Below are positions 8,637 to 17,854 of a DNA stretch of 64,000 nt, one piece after another. The stretch is from Mesorhizobium sp. J8 (GTDB lineage: Bacteria; Pseudomonadota; Alphaproteobacteria; Rhizobiales; Rhizobiaceae): the NCBI RefSeq assembly GCF_016591715.1, contig NZ_AP024109.1, positions 434,001 to 498,000 of the forward strand, in the 5' to 3' direction. The translations under genes were made by a program, and so were the position numbers. Below the pieces are notes generated by a model. It saw only the letters and a program-made list of their open reading frames with translations, did not search any database and had not been told where the DNA came from. Numbering within the stretch: position 1 is the stretch's first letter; every line of letters starts with the position of its first letter.

Positions 8637-8823
8637 GGCTGCTCCTGCCCGACTGTTGCACTGAAGATATCCAAAGGAGTGCCGCAGCATTCCCCCGAAA
8701 ATTTTTGAAAGTGCTTTTTGCCGCACTCCGCTCGACCAGGGCTTATGCATCGCCTTTAATTGGCGCACAATTGACCTGAAACGTACCGGCCAATCGGTCG
8801 TGCTGGAAAATGGGAGGCGGCCA
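8637..8823. promoter_or_regulatory. Divergent promoter region between puuE-uraD and uraH-xdhABC
   Basis: This 187-bp non-coding region must hold promoters for both halves of the purine cluster. It contains an inverted repeat GGAGTGC (8676-8682) with GCACTCC (8723-8729) flanking an A/T-rich core (AAAATTTTTGAAA). It also has the short palindromic piece TTTAATTGGCGCACAATTG near 8755. Either may bind a regulator, possibly the LysR protein at 17855-18775. GGGAGG just upstream of 8824 is the uraH ribosome site. Confidence 0.45.
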
Positions 8824-9198
8824 GTGGCAGAAACGTCGAAAGCCGATGGTGGGCGCCTGACGACCCATGTGCTCGACACAGCGACCGGCCGGCCGGCAAA
8901 GGGCCTGTCGATCGGCCTTTTCCGCATCGAGGGCCAGAGCCGCACGCATCTCAAGACCGTCGCCACCAACGACGACGGCCGCTGCGACGCGCCGTTGCTC
9001 GCCGGCGCCGATTTCCACGTCGGCGAATATGAGCTGGTTTTCGCCGCGGGTGATTATCTGCGCGGCCAGGGCATGAAACTGCCTGACCCCGCTTTCCTGG
9101 ACGTGGTGCCCATCCGATTCGGCATGGCGGAGGCGCGGCACTACCACGTGCCGCTCTTGATTTCGCCCTATGGCTACTCGACCTATCGGGGGAGCTGA
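8824..9198 (+). CDS. uraH: 5-hydroxyisourate hydrolase (transthyretin-related)
   Basis: This 124-residue enzyme hydrolyses 5-hydroxyisourate, the product of urate oxidation, to OHCU. Diagnostic ends are present: [14 protein letters not shown] near residue 10 and the C-terminal YRGS tetrapeptide. The GTG at 8824 is chosen because GGGAGG lies 7 nt upstream; another GTG at 8800 has none. The stop is 3 bp before xdhA, so the gene leads a uraH-xdhABC operon. The product passes to the decarboxylase domain of the divergent fusion gene. Confidence 0.93.
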   Translation: MAETSKADGGRLTTHVLDTATGRPAKGLSIGLFRIEGQSRTHLKTVATNDDGRCDAPLLAGADFHVGEYELVFAAGDYLRGQGMKLPDPAFLDVVPIRFGMAEARHYHVPLLISPYGYSTYRGS

Positions 9199-9201
9199 CA
9201 C

Positions 9202-10677
9202 ATGGCAGAGATCCGCAACGAGATACGCTTCATCCTGAACGGCAGCGACGTGGCTCTGAGAGACATCGCGCCCGATGCGACCCTGCTGGACTGGCTGCGG
9301 CTCAACCGCTCGCTGCGCGGCACCAAGGAAGGCTGCGCCGAGGGCGATTGCGGCGCCTGCACGGTGCTGGTCGGCAAGATTGCCGGCGACGGCCTCGTCT
9401 ACGAAAGCGTCAACGCCTGCATCCGCTTCATGGGCTCGCTCGACGGCACCCATGTCGTCACCGTCGAGCATCTGCGCGGCGAGCCTGGCAAGTTGCATCC
9501 CGTGCAGCAGGCGATGGTCGATTTCCACGGCTCGCAATGCGGCTTCTGCACGCCGGGCTTCGTCATGTCGCTCTATGCGCTCTGGATGAAGACGCCCGAT
9601 CCGTCCAACGCTGCGATCGAAAAGGCGCTGCAGGGCAATCTCTGCCGCTGCACCGGCTACGAAGCGATCATGCGCGCCGCGCATGCCATCTCGAGCTACG
9701 GCAAGGCGGCTAAGGATCCGCTGGCCGTGGAGCGCAAGGACATCACCGCGCGGCTGGAGGCATTGCGCGATGGCGCCAGGGTCGAGGTCGACGCGGGCAA
9801 GGCGCGATTGATCGTGCCGGCCGATGTCGACGATTTCGCCGCCGTGCTCGAGCAGGAGCCGGCCGCCACCATCGTCGCGGGCTCGACCGATGTCGGCCTT
9901 TGGGTCACCAAGCACATGCGCGACATCTCGCCGGCGGTCTTTATCGGCGGGCTCGAGGGCCTGCGCACAATGTCGGAGAAGGATGGCGTGATCACCATCG
10001 GCGCCGGCGTCACCTACAGCGAGGCTTTCGAGTCGCTATCGAAGCGCATACCGGCGCTGGGACCGCTGGTCGACCGCATCGGCGGCGAGCAGGTGCGCAA
10101 CATGGGCACGATCGGCGGCAACATCGCCAACGGCTCGCCGATCGGCGACACGCCGCCGCCGCTGATCGCGCTCGGCGCTCGGCTCACCCTGCGCAAGGGC
10201 AAGACCCGCCGCACGATCCCGCTCGAAACCTTCTTCATCGCCTATGGCAAGCAGGACCGTCAGCCCGGTGAGTTCGTCGAGGCGATCCATGTCCCGGTGC
10301 CGGCAAAGGGCACGAAGTTTGCCGTCTACAAGGTCACCAAGCGGCGCGACGAGGATATCACGGCGACGCTCGGCGCATTCTACCTAACCTTGGCCAAGGA
10401 CGGCACGGTGGCCGACATCCGCATCGCCTATGGCGGCATGGCGGCGACGCCGAAACGCGCCACTGCGGTCGAGAAAGCTCTTGTCGGCAAGACCTGGAAC
10501 GAAGCGACGGTGGAGGCCGCGATGGCCGAATACGCCAGGGATTTCACGCCGCTGACCGACATGCGGGCGAGCGCCGAATACCGGGCGCTGGCGGCGAGGA
10601 ACCTGTTGCTGCGCTTCTTTGTCGAGACCACCGGCACCAAGGCGCCGTTGCAGGTCTCCCGCTACGAGGCTGCCTGA
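9202..10677 (+). CDS. xdhA: Xanthine dehydrogenase small subunit (2Fe-2S and FAD)
   Basis: This 491-residue subunit carries the electron-transfer centres of xanthine dehydrogenase, which oxidises hypoxanthine and xanthine to urate with NAD+. The plant-type 2Fe-2S domain has C45, C50, C53 and C73. The second 2Fe-2S domain has C113, C116, C148 and C150 (CGFC and CRC). The FAD domain spans about 185-490, with VAGSTDVGLWVTK and GGNIANGSPIGD. All cluster cysteines are intact. Its stop shares one base with the xdhB start (TGATG). Confidence 0.96.
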   Translation: MAEIRNEIRFILNGSDVALRDIAPDATLLDWLRLNRSLRGTKEGCAEGDCGACTVLVGKIAGDGLVYESVNACIRFMGSLDGTHVVTVEHLRGEPGKLHPVQQAMVDFHGSQCGFCTPGFVMSLYALWMKTPDPSNAAIEKALQGNLCRCTGYEAIMRAAHAISSYGKAAKDPLAVERKDITARLEALRDGARVEVDAGKARLIVPADVDDFAAVLEQEPAATIVAGSTDVGLWVTKHMRDISPAVFIGGLEGLRTMSEKDGVITIGAGVTYSEAFESLSKRIPALGPLVDRIGGEQVRNMGTIGGNIANGSPIGDTPPPLIALGARLTLRKGKTRRTIPLETFFIAYGKQDRQPGEFVEAIHVPVPAKGTKFAVYKVTKRRDEDITATLGAFYLTLAKDGTVADIRIAYGGMAATPKRATAVEKALVGKTWNEATVEAAMAEYARDFTPLTDMRASAEYRALAARNLLLRFFVETTGTKAPLQVSRYEAA

Positions 10678-13049
10678 TGACCAAGCACGTCCCCAACCTC
10701 AAGGCGCAGAAGATTTCCGGCGGCGTCGCCAGCGACCAGCGCCATGATTCCGCGCACAAGCATGTCAGCGGCACGGCGGTCTATATCGACGACATGCCGG
10801 AGCCGGCCGGCACGCTGCATGGCTGCCTAGGCCTCTCCACCGCGACGCATGCGACGATCACGAAGATGGACCTCGCGGCCGTGCGCGCCGCGCCCGGTGT
10901 CGTCGATGTGCTGACGGCAAAGGACGTGCCGGGCGAGAACGACATTTCCCCGACCGGTCGTCATGACGAGCCGGTGCTCGCCGACGGCAAGGTCGAGTTC
11001 TACGGCCAGCCGATCTTCTGCGTCATCGCCGAGACACGCGAACAGGCCCGCCGCGCCACTAGGCTGGCCAAGGTCGAATACGAGCAACTGCCCTTCGTCA
11101 CTGACATCGGCGCGCTCGACCCGCGCAAGGATAAGCTGGTCACGCCACCGCTCACATTGAGGCGCGGCGACGCGGCGACTGCGATCAAGGCGGCCCCCCG
11201 CAAGCTCAAGGGCAAGATGCGCGTGGGCGGCCAAGAGCACTTCTATCTCGAAGGCCATATCGCCATGGCCGTCCCCGGCGAGGACCACGACGTCACCATC
11301 TATTCCTCGACCCAGCATCCGAGCGAAGTCCAGCATATGGTGAGCCATGCGCTGGGTATCCCGAGCAATGCCGTTACGGTGGAAATCCGCCGCATGGGCG
11401 GCGGCTTCGGTGGCAAGGAAACGCAGGGCAACCAGTTCGCGGCGCTCGCCGCGATCGCCGCCAAGCGCCATCGTCGCGCGGTCAAGATCCGGCCCGACCG
11501 CGATGACGACATGACCGCCACCGGCAAGCGGCACGATTTCCTGATCGACTATGAGGTCGGCTTCGACGACGACGGCAACATCCTCGGCGTCGACTTCATG
11601 TTTGCCGCGCGCTGCGGCTTCTCGTCGGACCTCTCCGGTCCGGTCACCGACCGCGCGCTGTTCCACTGCGACAACACCTATTTCTGGCCGGCGGTGCACG
11701 CCCAATCGGCGCCGCTCTACACCAACACGGTTTCCAACACCGCCTTTCGCGGCTTCGGCGGCCCGCAAGGCATGATTGGCGCCGAGCGCGTCATCGACGA
11801 GGTGGCCTTTGCCCTCGGCAAGGATCCGCTCGAGATCCGCAAGAAGAATTTCTACGGCACAAGCGGTGAAAAGGGGGGCGACCGCAACATCACGCCTTAT
11901 CACCAGGTGGTCGAGGACAATGTCATCCAGCGCATCGTAGCCGAGTTGGAGGCGAGCTCGAATTATGCGCGGCGCCGGCGCGAGATCAGTGCCTTCAACG
12001 CCAACAGCCGGTTCGTCAAGCGCGGCCTGGCGCTAACGCCGGTCAAGTTTGGCATCTCCTTCACCGCCACGCATTACAATCAGGCCGGCGCGCTGGTGCA
12101 TGTCTACACCGACGGTTCGGTTCACCTGAACCATGGTGGCACCGAGATGGGGCAGGGCCTCTACCTCAAGGTGGCGCAGGTCGTGGCGGAGGAGTTCCAG
12201 ATCGACCTTGACCAGGTGAAGATCACCGCCACGACCACCGGCAAGGTACCGAACACCTCGGCCACCGCGGCTTCCTCGGGTTCCGACCTCAACGGCATGG
12301 CGGCGCAGAACGCCGCACGGCAGATCAAGGACCGGCTGACCAACTTCGCTTCGGAAAAATACCAGGTGCCGCGCGATCAGGTGCTGTTCCTCCCCAACCG
12401 GGTTCGCATCGGCAACCAGGAGATACCCTTCGGCGATCTGGTCAAGCAGGCCTATATGGCCCGCATCCAGCTTTCGGCCGCCGGCTTCTACAAGACGCCG
12501 AAGATCCACTGGAACCGCGACAAGGGCGAGGGCCGCCCCTTCTACTACTTCGCCTATGGCGCTTCCTGCTCGGAAGTCTCGATCGACACGCTTACGGGCG
12601 AATATGTGGTCGAGCGCACCGATATCCTGCACGAGACCGGCCGCTCGCTGAACCGCGCCATCGACCTCGGCCAGGTCGAGGGCGGCTTCATTCAGGGCAT
12701 GGGCTGGCTGACCACCGAGGAACTGTGGTGGGACGACAAGGGCCGCCTGCGCACCCATGCGCCGTCGACCTACAAGATCCCGCTCGCCTCCGACCGGCCG
12801 AAAATCTTCAACGTCACGCTGGCCGACTGGTCGGAGGCGAACGAACCGACCGTGCATCGCTCCAAGGCCGTCGGCGAGCCGCCTTTCCCGCTCGGCATGT
12901 CGGTCCTGCATGCATTGTCGGACGCGGTCGCCAGCGTCGCGGATCACAGGATCTGCCCGCGCCTCGACGCGCCGGCAACGCCTGAACGGGTGCTGATGGC
13001 GATCGAGCGCCTGAAGCGGGAAGCCTCAGGCCGGCCTGAATCTGCCTAA
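10677..13049 (+). CDS. xdhB: Xanthine dehydrogenase molybdopterin-binding subunit
   Basis: This 790-residue catalytic subunit binds the molybdenum cofactor and the purine substrate. Visible signatures include GGQEHFYLEGH near 183, GGGFGGKETQ near 240, AFRGFGGPQG near 360, and KAVGEPPFPLG near 730, which holds the catalytic Glu of the family. Length matches two-subunit bacterial enzymes such as that of Rhodobacter capsulatus. Its start overlaps xdhA by one base and xdhC follows after 37 bp. Confidence 0.96.
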   Translation: MTKHVPNLKAQKISGGVASDQRHDSAHKHVSGTAVYIDDMPEPAGTLHGCLGLSTATHATITKMDLAAVRAAPGVVDVLTAKDVPGENDISPTGRHDEPVLADGKVEFYGQPIFCVIAETREQARRATRLAKVEYEQLPFVTDIGALDPRKDKLVTPPLTLRRGDAATAIKAAPRKLKGKMRVGGQEHFYLEGHIAMAVPGEDHDVTIYSSTQHPSEVQHMVSHALGIPSNAVTVEIRRMGGGFGGKETQGNQFAALAAIAAKRHRRAVKIRPDRDDDMTATGKRHDFLIDYEVGFDDDGNILGVDFMFAARCGFSSDLSGPVTDRALFHCDNTYFWPAVHAQSAPLYTNTVSNTAFRGFGGPQGMIGAERVIDEVAFALGKDPLEIRKKNFYGTSGEKGGDRNITPYHQVVEDNVIQRIVAELEASSNYARRRREISAFNANSRFVKRGLALTPVKFGISFTATHYNQAGALVHVYTDGSVHLNHGGTEMGQGLYLKVAQVVAEEFQIDLDQVKITATTTGKVPNTSATAASSGSDLNGMAAQNAARQIKDRLTNFASEKYQVPRDQVLFLPNRVRIGNQEIPFGDLVKQAYMARIQLSAAGFYKTPKIHWNRDKGEGRPFYYFAYGASCSEVSIDTLTGEYVVERTDILHETGRSLNRAIDLGQVEGGFIQGMGWLTTEELWWDDKGRLRTHAPSTYKIPLASDRPKIFNVTLADWSEANEPTVHRSKAVGEPPFPLGMSVLHALSDAVASVADHRICPRLDAPATPERVLMAIERLKREASGRPESA

Positions 13050-13086
13050 ACGTGCAATTCCAGGCGCAAAACGCTATATTTCCAGG

Positions 13087-13992
13087 ATGGAAATGCGGAC
13101 GATGAACTCGAAGGTGCAAAGCCTGAAGGCGTTTCTCGGCCAAGCTGGCCGGGTTGCCCTTGTCGAGGTGGCGGCCACGAAAGGCTCGACGCCGCGCGAG
13201 GCCGGCGCCTTCATGCTTGTCTCGACATCGGCCATTTTCGGCACCATCGGTGGCGGCCAGCTCGAATATATGGCGATCGACAAGGCGCGGCAGATGCTTG
13301 GCAGAGGTACGCGATCTTCGGCCAATGAAGCCCGCATTGAGGTCGATGAAGTCTGCGCCACGCTAGACGTCCCGCTTGGGCCGGAGATCGGTCAATGCTG
13401 CGGCGGGCGCGTCGAGGTGTCGATCCGCCTTGTTGACGGGACAATCGAGGAAAAGCTGATCGCCGACGCTAAGTCCGAAGAAGCACATCTGCCGCATGTC
13501 TATCTCTTCGGCGGCGGCCATGTCGGCCAGGCGCTGGCCGCGTCGCTGGCGCTGCTGCCGGTCCACGTCGTCGTGGTCGAGACCCGATCCGAAGCGCTGG
13601 AGGCCATGCCGGAAACGGTGCAAACGCGATTGACGCCGATGCCCGAAGCCGTGGTGCGCGAGGCGCCGCCGGGATCGGCTTTCGCCATCCTCACGCACGA
13701 CCATGCGCTGGATTTCCTGATCGTCGCCGAAGCGCTGAAGCGCGGCGACACCGCTTATGTCGGCATGATCGGCTCGAAGACCAAGAAGGCCACCTTCCGG
13801 AACTGGTTCCTGAAGTCGGCCGAGGGCAGCGAAGCGCAGCTCGATCGGCTGATCTCGCCGATCGGCGGCAGCATCGTGAAGGATAAGCGCCCGCCGGTGA
13901 TCGCCGCGCTTGCGGCCGCCGAGATCATGACGGCGCTGGTGTCGCGCGCCTCGGATGCGCCAGCCGGCGCAGAAAAGGCGATGGCCGGCTGA
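13087..13992 (+). CDS. xdhC: Xanthine dehydrogenase accessory protein (molybdenum cofactor sulfuration/insertion)
   Basis: XdhC binds molybdenum cofactor and helps load the sulfurated form into XdhB. The 301-residue protein shows VAATKGSTPREAGAFM near 28, GTIGGGQLE near 56, QCCGGRVE near 103, the Rossmann-like LFGGGHVGQALA near 140 and YVGMIGSKTKK near 222, all typical of the family. Three in-frame ATGs (13087, 13093, 13102) are possible starts. AGGA just before 13087 favours the second or third, so the N-terminus is uncertain by up to five residues. Confidence 0.93.
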   Translation: MEMRTMNSKVQSLKAFLGQAGRVALVEVAATKGSTPREAGAFMLVSTSAIFGTIGGGQLEYMAIDKARQMLGRGTRSSANEARIEVDEVCATLDVPLGPEIGQCCGGRVEVSIRLVDGTIEEKLIADAKSEEAHLPHVYLFGGGHVGQALAASLALLPVHVVVVETRSEALEAMPETVQTRLTPMPEAVVREAPPGSAFAILTHDHALDFLIVAEALKRGDTAYVGMIGSKTKKATFRNWFLKSAEGSEAQLDRLISPIGGSIVKDKRPPVIAALAAAEIMTALVSRASDAPAGAEKAMAG

Positions 13993-14000
13993 TCCAGCCG

Positions 14001-14024
14001 GCCGGGCAAGGACAGCGTCCCGGC
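14001..14024. terminator. Weak stem-loop between convergent xdhC and dps
   Basis: GCCGGG (14001-14006) pairs with CCCGGC (14019-14024), followed on the plus strand by a T-rich stretch (TATTCTTTCT). It lies just after the xdhC stop and touches the dps stop codon, so it could end the uraH-xdhABC transcript. The stem is only 6 bp and the loop is 12 nt. Confidence 0.4.
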
Positions 14025-14512
14025 TATTCTTTCTCCTGCGTGTGCGCTTCCAGGAACCACAGCAATTTGTCGAGCGAACGCGAATAGGCGGTGAAGATGT
14101 CGGCGGTATCGGCATCGCCGGCGTCGTCCGCTTCGTCGATCGCTTCGCGCGCCAGCTTGGCGGCCGTGGCATAGCGGTCGATCAGCGCCGCCAGATGATC
14201 CTTGGTCTTGTGGATGTCAGTCGGATAGGGTTTTAGCTTCGTCGCCTTCGACACGTCCTGCGAAGTGCCGTGCGCGGTGCCGCCGAGCTGCACGGCGCGC
14301 TCGGCGATGATGTCGACATGGCCGTCGATCTCCTCGCGGAATTCATCGAGCATCTCGTGGATGGCGATGAATTGCGGACCCTTGACGTTCCAGTGCGCCT
14401 GCTTGGTGATCAGCGCCAGGTCGATGGCGTCGGCAAGCCTGGCGTTGAGCAGATCGATCGATTCCTTCTTGGCGTCGGATTTGAGGTCGTTCTTGGTGAC
14501 GATGGCGTCCAT
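14024..14512 (-). CDS. dps: Dps-family DNA-binding ferritin
   Basis: This 162-residue miniferritin stores iron and shields DNA from peroxide. The inter-subunit ferroxidase site is visible as KQAHWNVKGPQFIAIHEMLD (about residues 36-55). A lysine-rich N-terminal tail (TKNDLKSDAKKE) fits DNA contact. The ATG at 14512 has CAGGAG 8 nt upstream; an upstream in-frame start at 14626 lacks one and adds unrelated residues. It is convergent with xdhC. Xanthine and urate oxidation generate reduced oxygen species, so the proximity may be useful, but no shared control is visible. Confidence 0.93.
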   Translation of the reverse strand: MDAIVTKNDLKSDAKKESIDLLNARLADAIDLALITKQAHWNVKGPQFIAIHEMLDEFREEIDGHVDIIAERAVQLGGTAHGTSQDVSKATKLKPYPTDIHKTKDHLAALIDRYATAAKLAREAIDEADDAGDADTADIFTAYSRSLDKLLWFLEAHTQEKE

Positions 14513-14736
14513 GGTCGGCTCCTGTCGCGCTGCGTCGATTGATGAGAGCTGAAGGCGGCCCGGACGACCGCCAACCGTGAGAACGGCGATAGGCCGAATT
14601 TCGTTCCGCGTTGGGTCGATGCCCACGGCGCTGATCGCAGATGTGACTGGCGCTCACCGCTGCTCGCCGCTTTCTTCATTTCCCAAACCGGTCCGAAACG
14701 TGTTTGTTGCGCCGCACGGACAACGAGGCCAAGAAC

Positions 14737-15567
14737 ATGGATGTACTGAGGATCGCAGCCTTTTCGGATGGGAACACCGGCGGCAATCCCGCCGGCGTGG
14801 TGATCGGCGAAGCCTTGCCGGATGCGTCCGACATGCAGCGCGTCGCGGCCGAGGTCGGCTTCTCGGAAACCGCTTTCGCCGCGCCCGAGGGCGAACGCTG
14901 GCGCGTGCGCTATTTTTCGCCGGAGTCGGAAGTGCCGTTCTGCGGCCATGCCACCATCGCGCTCGGCGCGGCGCTGGTCAGGAAATTCGGCGACGGCGTC
15001 TTCAAGCTAGCGCTCAACCAGGCCGACATCACCGTCGAAGGCTTTCGCGACGGCGCCAATGTCGCCGCAGCGCTGCAATCGCCGCCGACGCGCAGCCAGC
15101 CGGCTTCGTCGGAGCTGGCCGGCGAGGCGCTCGCCTTGTTCGGGTACGAGCCGGGCGATCTCGATCCCGCCATCCCGCCCGCGCTCATCCATGGCGGCGC
15201 CGATCATCTCGTGCTGGCGCTGAAGTCGCGCGAGGCACTGGCTGCCATGGCCTATGATTTGAAGCGGGGCCGGTCCTTCATGCGGCGCGAAGGCCTGGTC
15301 ACGATCCTGCTCGCCTATGCCGAGACGCCGCGCCTGTTCCACACCCGCAATCCTTTCGCGTCCGGCGGCGTCTACGAGGATCCGGCGACCGGCGCCGCAA
15401 CCGCTGCCTTTGCCGGCTATCTGCGCGATCTCGGCTGGCCGCATGGCGGCGCCATCGAGATCGTCCAGGGCGAGGATATGGGCATGCGCTCGCGTCTCCA
15501 TGCCGATATCCCGCCGGCGCCGGGCAGCTCGATCCGGGTTTCCGGGACGGCTCGGCTGATGGACTGA
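14737..15567 (+). CDS. PhzF-family isomerase/epimerase-like protein
   Basis: This 276-residue protein has the diaminopimelate-epimerase-like fold of PhzF. Family signatures are SDGNTGGNPAGVV near residue 10, PFCGHATIALG near 70 and EDPATGAATAAFAGYL near 215. The catalytic Glu of true PhzF fits the GFSETAF segment near 40. The ATG at 14737 with GAGG 8 nt upstream is used. It stands alone and divergent from dps. No phenazine genes are nearby, so the substrate is unknown. Confidence 0.85.
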   Translation: MDVLRIAAFSDGNTGGNPAGVVIGEALPDASDMQRVAAEVGFSETAFAAPEGERWRVRYFSPESEVPFCGHATIALGAALVRKFGDGVFKLALNQADITVEGFRDGANVAAALQSPPTRSQPASSELAGEALALFGYEPGDLDPAIPPALIHGGADHLVLALKSREALAAMAYDLKRGRSFMRREGLVTILLAYAETPRLFHTRNPFASGGVYEDPATGAATAAFAGYLRDLGWPHGGAIEIVQGEDMGMRSRLHADIPPAPGSSIRVSGTARLMD

Positions 15568-15571
15568 GGCT

Positions 15572-16822
15572 TTAAACCGGCCGTTTCAGGCCGAGATGCT
15601 CGCGCAACGTTCGGCCTTCATAGTCCTTGCGGAACAGGCCTCGCCGCTGCAGCTCCGGCACCACCAGCGTCGCGAAGGCGTCCAGCTCGCCCGGGAACCA
15701 GGACGGCATGACATTGAAGCCGTCGGCCGCGCCGCCTTCGAAGCGGGCTTGCAATTCGTCGGCGATCTCTCCGGCCGTGCCGACGATCCGCCAATGGCCG
15801 CGCGCGCCGGCAAAATAACGCGCGAGCTCGCGGATCGAGAGCCCGTCGCGGCGCGCCTGCTCGATGACCAGCGCCTGCCGGCTTTTCATGCCTTCGCTCT
15901 CCGGCAGTTCGGGCAGAGGCCCGTCGATCGGATAGCGCCAGAGGTCGGAGATGCTGAGATAGCTGGAGAGCAGCGCCACGCCGACATCGTCGGGGATCAG
16001 CTCCTGCAGCGCATCGTATTTCGCCTGCGCCTCGCCCTTCGTGGCGGCGACGATCGGCGCCACGCCGGGCATGATCTTCACATCGTCCGGCTGGCGTCCG
16101 TAAGCGGCGAGCCGCCCTTTGAGGTCGTCATAGAAGGCCTTGGCCTCCTCGAAGGTCTGCGCTGCGGAAAACACGACATCGGCGGTGCGCGCGGCCAGAT
16201 CCTTGCCGTCATTGGATGCGCCGGCCTGCACCATCACCGGCGCGCCTTGCGGCGACGGCGGGATGTCGAGCGGGTCGCGCACCGAGAAGCTTTCGCCGTC
16301 ATGGCCGGCTGGCTTGCGGTGCCAGAGCCCGGTGATAACCGTGGCGAACTCGCGCGCCCGCGCATAACGGTCCGCATGCGGCCGCAAACCCGTCGCGCCG
16401 AAATTCGCGGCCTCGATGGGGCTCGCCGAGGTTACGAGATTCCAGCCGGCGCGGCCGCCGCTCAGATTGTCGAGCGAGGCGAACATGCGCGCCAGCCCAT
16501 AGGGCTCGTTGTAGCTGGTCGACGCGGTGGAAACCAAGCCAATCCGCTCGGTCTGCGCGGCCAGCGCCGAGAGCAGGCTGATCGGCTCGAAACCGATCGA
16601 GCGCGAGGTTTGGCTGGCAATGTTGACATTGGCTTCGCGCAGGCCGGCGGCGTCCTCGCAGAACACCATGTCGAACTTCGCCGCTTCGGCGGTCCGCGCC
16701 AGTGCGATGTAATGATCGATGTCGATGCCGGCCGTGACATGCGCGTCCGGATGGCGCCAGGCGGCGATGTGATGGCCGGTCGCCCACAGGAACAGGCCGA
16801 GCTTCATCTGGCGCGCGGTCAT
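15572..16822 (-). CDS. LLM-class flavin-dependent monooxygenase (NtaA/SnaA/DszA type)
   Basis: This 416-residue TIM-barrel protein belongs to the reduced-flavin-dependent oxygenases that act on chelators, sulfonates and sulfur heterocycles. It starts MKLGLFLWATGHHIAAWRHP after five residues. The family core includes the flavin-site strand near 50 (KFDMVFCEDAAGL), ERIGLVSTASTSYNEPY near 93 and GGRAGWNLVTS near 122. Its start overlaps the stop of the upstream LLM gene (ATGA). No flavin reductase gene is adjacent. It is convergent with the PhzF gene, 4 bp apart. The substrate is unknown. Confidence 0.88.
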   Translation of the reverse strand: MTARQMKLGLFLWATGHHIAAWRHPDAHVTAGIDIDHYIALARTAEAAKFDMVFCEDAAGLREANVNIASQTSRSIGFEPISLLSALAAQTERIGLVSTASTSYNEPYGLARMFASLDNLSGGRAGWNLVTSASPIEAANFGATGLRPHADRYARAREFATVITGLWHRKPAGHDGESFSVRDPLDIPPSPQGAPVMVQAGASNDGKDLAARTADVVFSAAQTFEEAKAFYDDLKGRLAAYGRQPDDVKIMPGVAPIVAATKGEAQAKYDALQELIPDDVGVALLSSYLSISDLWRYPIDGPLPELPESEGMKSRQALVIEQARRDGLSIRELARYFAGARGHWRIVGTAGEIADELQARFEGGAADGFNVMPSWFPGELDAFATLVVPELQRRGLFRKDYEGRTLREHLGLKRPV

Positions 16823-17778
16823 GGCCTGCGATCCTCACTCAACCCAAGGCGATCTCGCAGCGTCTTTCCGGATCTTGCCTTGGCAAATCCTTGTCGCTCG
16901 AGGTCTGGCAGCAATCGCTCGATGAAATCCTTCAAAGCGGCAGTCCGAGCCTCCACATTCAGAGCGATGCCGTCGCAGCCGGATGAGAGGCATAGCTCCT
17001 TCAGCTTACGGCCATCGAATTCCGGCCGCGCATCGGCCACCGCCAGCACCTTCATCGTCGCCGGATTGCGCCCCGCTTCATGCGCTCTACGTTTGATTTC
17101 ATCGCTGGTCGCTTTCGCGTCCGGTTCACGCTTGTCCAACAGAACGGCATCGGCGCGGCGGCTGACGAAATCGAGCTCGGTTTCTGAGAGGCCGGACATC
17201 ACCAACACTGGCACGCCTTGCGGCGAGCGGGCGACATTAAGCGGCCCTCGCACTGAAAAGAATTCTCCCGTGAAGTCAATCAGATGCATCTTGTCGGGAT
17301 CGTGGAAGCGGCCTGATACCTTGTCGAACAACAAGGCATCGTGCTCCCAACTGACCCACAAGAGCCGTACGATGTTGATGAATTCCTCGGCGCGGCGGCG
17401 AAAGTCATCGTCTGAAAACCCCTCCGGCCGGCTGAAATTCGCCGCCTCGCGCGGGTTCTGCCTCAGTGTCGCGTTCCAGCCGATGCGGCCATGGCTGATG
17501 ATGTCCAGCGAAGCAAACCGGCGTGCCAGATTGTAGGGTTGATGCGCCAGCGTCGAGGCGCTGGCCACGAGGCCGATCTTCTCGGTCACGGTCGCCAGGG
17601 CGGCCAACAGCGTCGTCGCTTCGAACGGACTGGTGGACGGCGCGTCGGCGGCGTCGGAAATGACGACCATGTCGACGCCTGCCGCTTCCAAGTCCCGCAC
17701 GAAAGCGCTGATCTGGCCGAAGTCCAAGATGTCTTGACTGTCGGTGACGGCGATGTCGAGCGAAACGGCGAGATGCAT
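16819..17778 (-). CDS. LLM-class flavin-dependent oxidoreductase (short paralogue)
   Basis: This 319-residue relative of the next gene has the same barrel signatures (TEKIGLVASASTLAHQPYN near 66, ISHGRIGWNATL near 95, GPLNVARSPQGVPVLV near 180). It is about 100 residues shorter, close to the length of LLM members that lack some insertions. It is translationally coupled to the longer gene by a 4-bp overlap, so the two products likely act on the same compound or as a heteromer. Nothing in the context names the substrate. Confidence 0.85.
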   Translation of the reverse strand: MHLAVSLDIAVTDSQDILDFGQISAFVRDLEAAGVDMVVISDAADAPSTSPFEATTLLAALATVTEKIGLVASASTLAHQPYNLARRFASLDIISHGRIGWNATLRQNPREAANFSRPEGFSDDDFRRRAEEFINIVRLLWVSWEHDALLFDKVSGRFHDPDKMHLIDFTGEFFSVRGPLNVARSPQGVPVLVMSGLSETELDFVSRRADAVLLDKREPDAKATSDEIKRRAHEAGRNPATMKVLAVADARPEFDGRKLKELCLSSGCDGIALNVEARTAALKDFIERLLPDLERQGFAKARSGKTLRDRLGLSEDRRP

Positions 17779-17854
17779 CGCATCAACCTAAGTACGGCGG
17801 TGTTCAAGGCAAGCCCGGGGGACTAGACCAGCGCCCCATCACTTTCCGGCCAGG

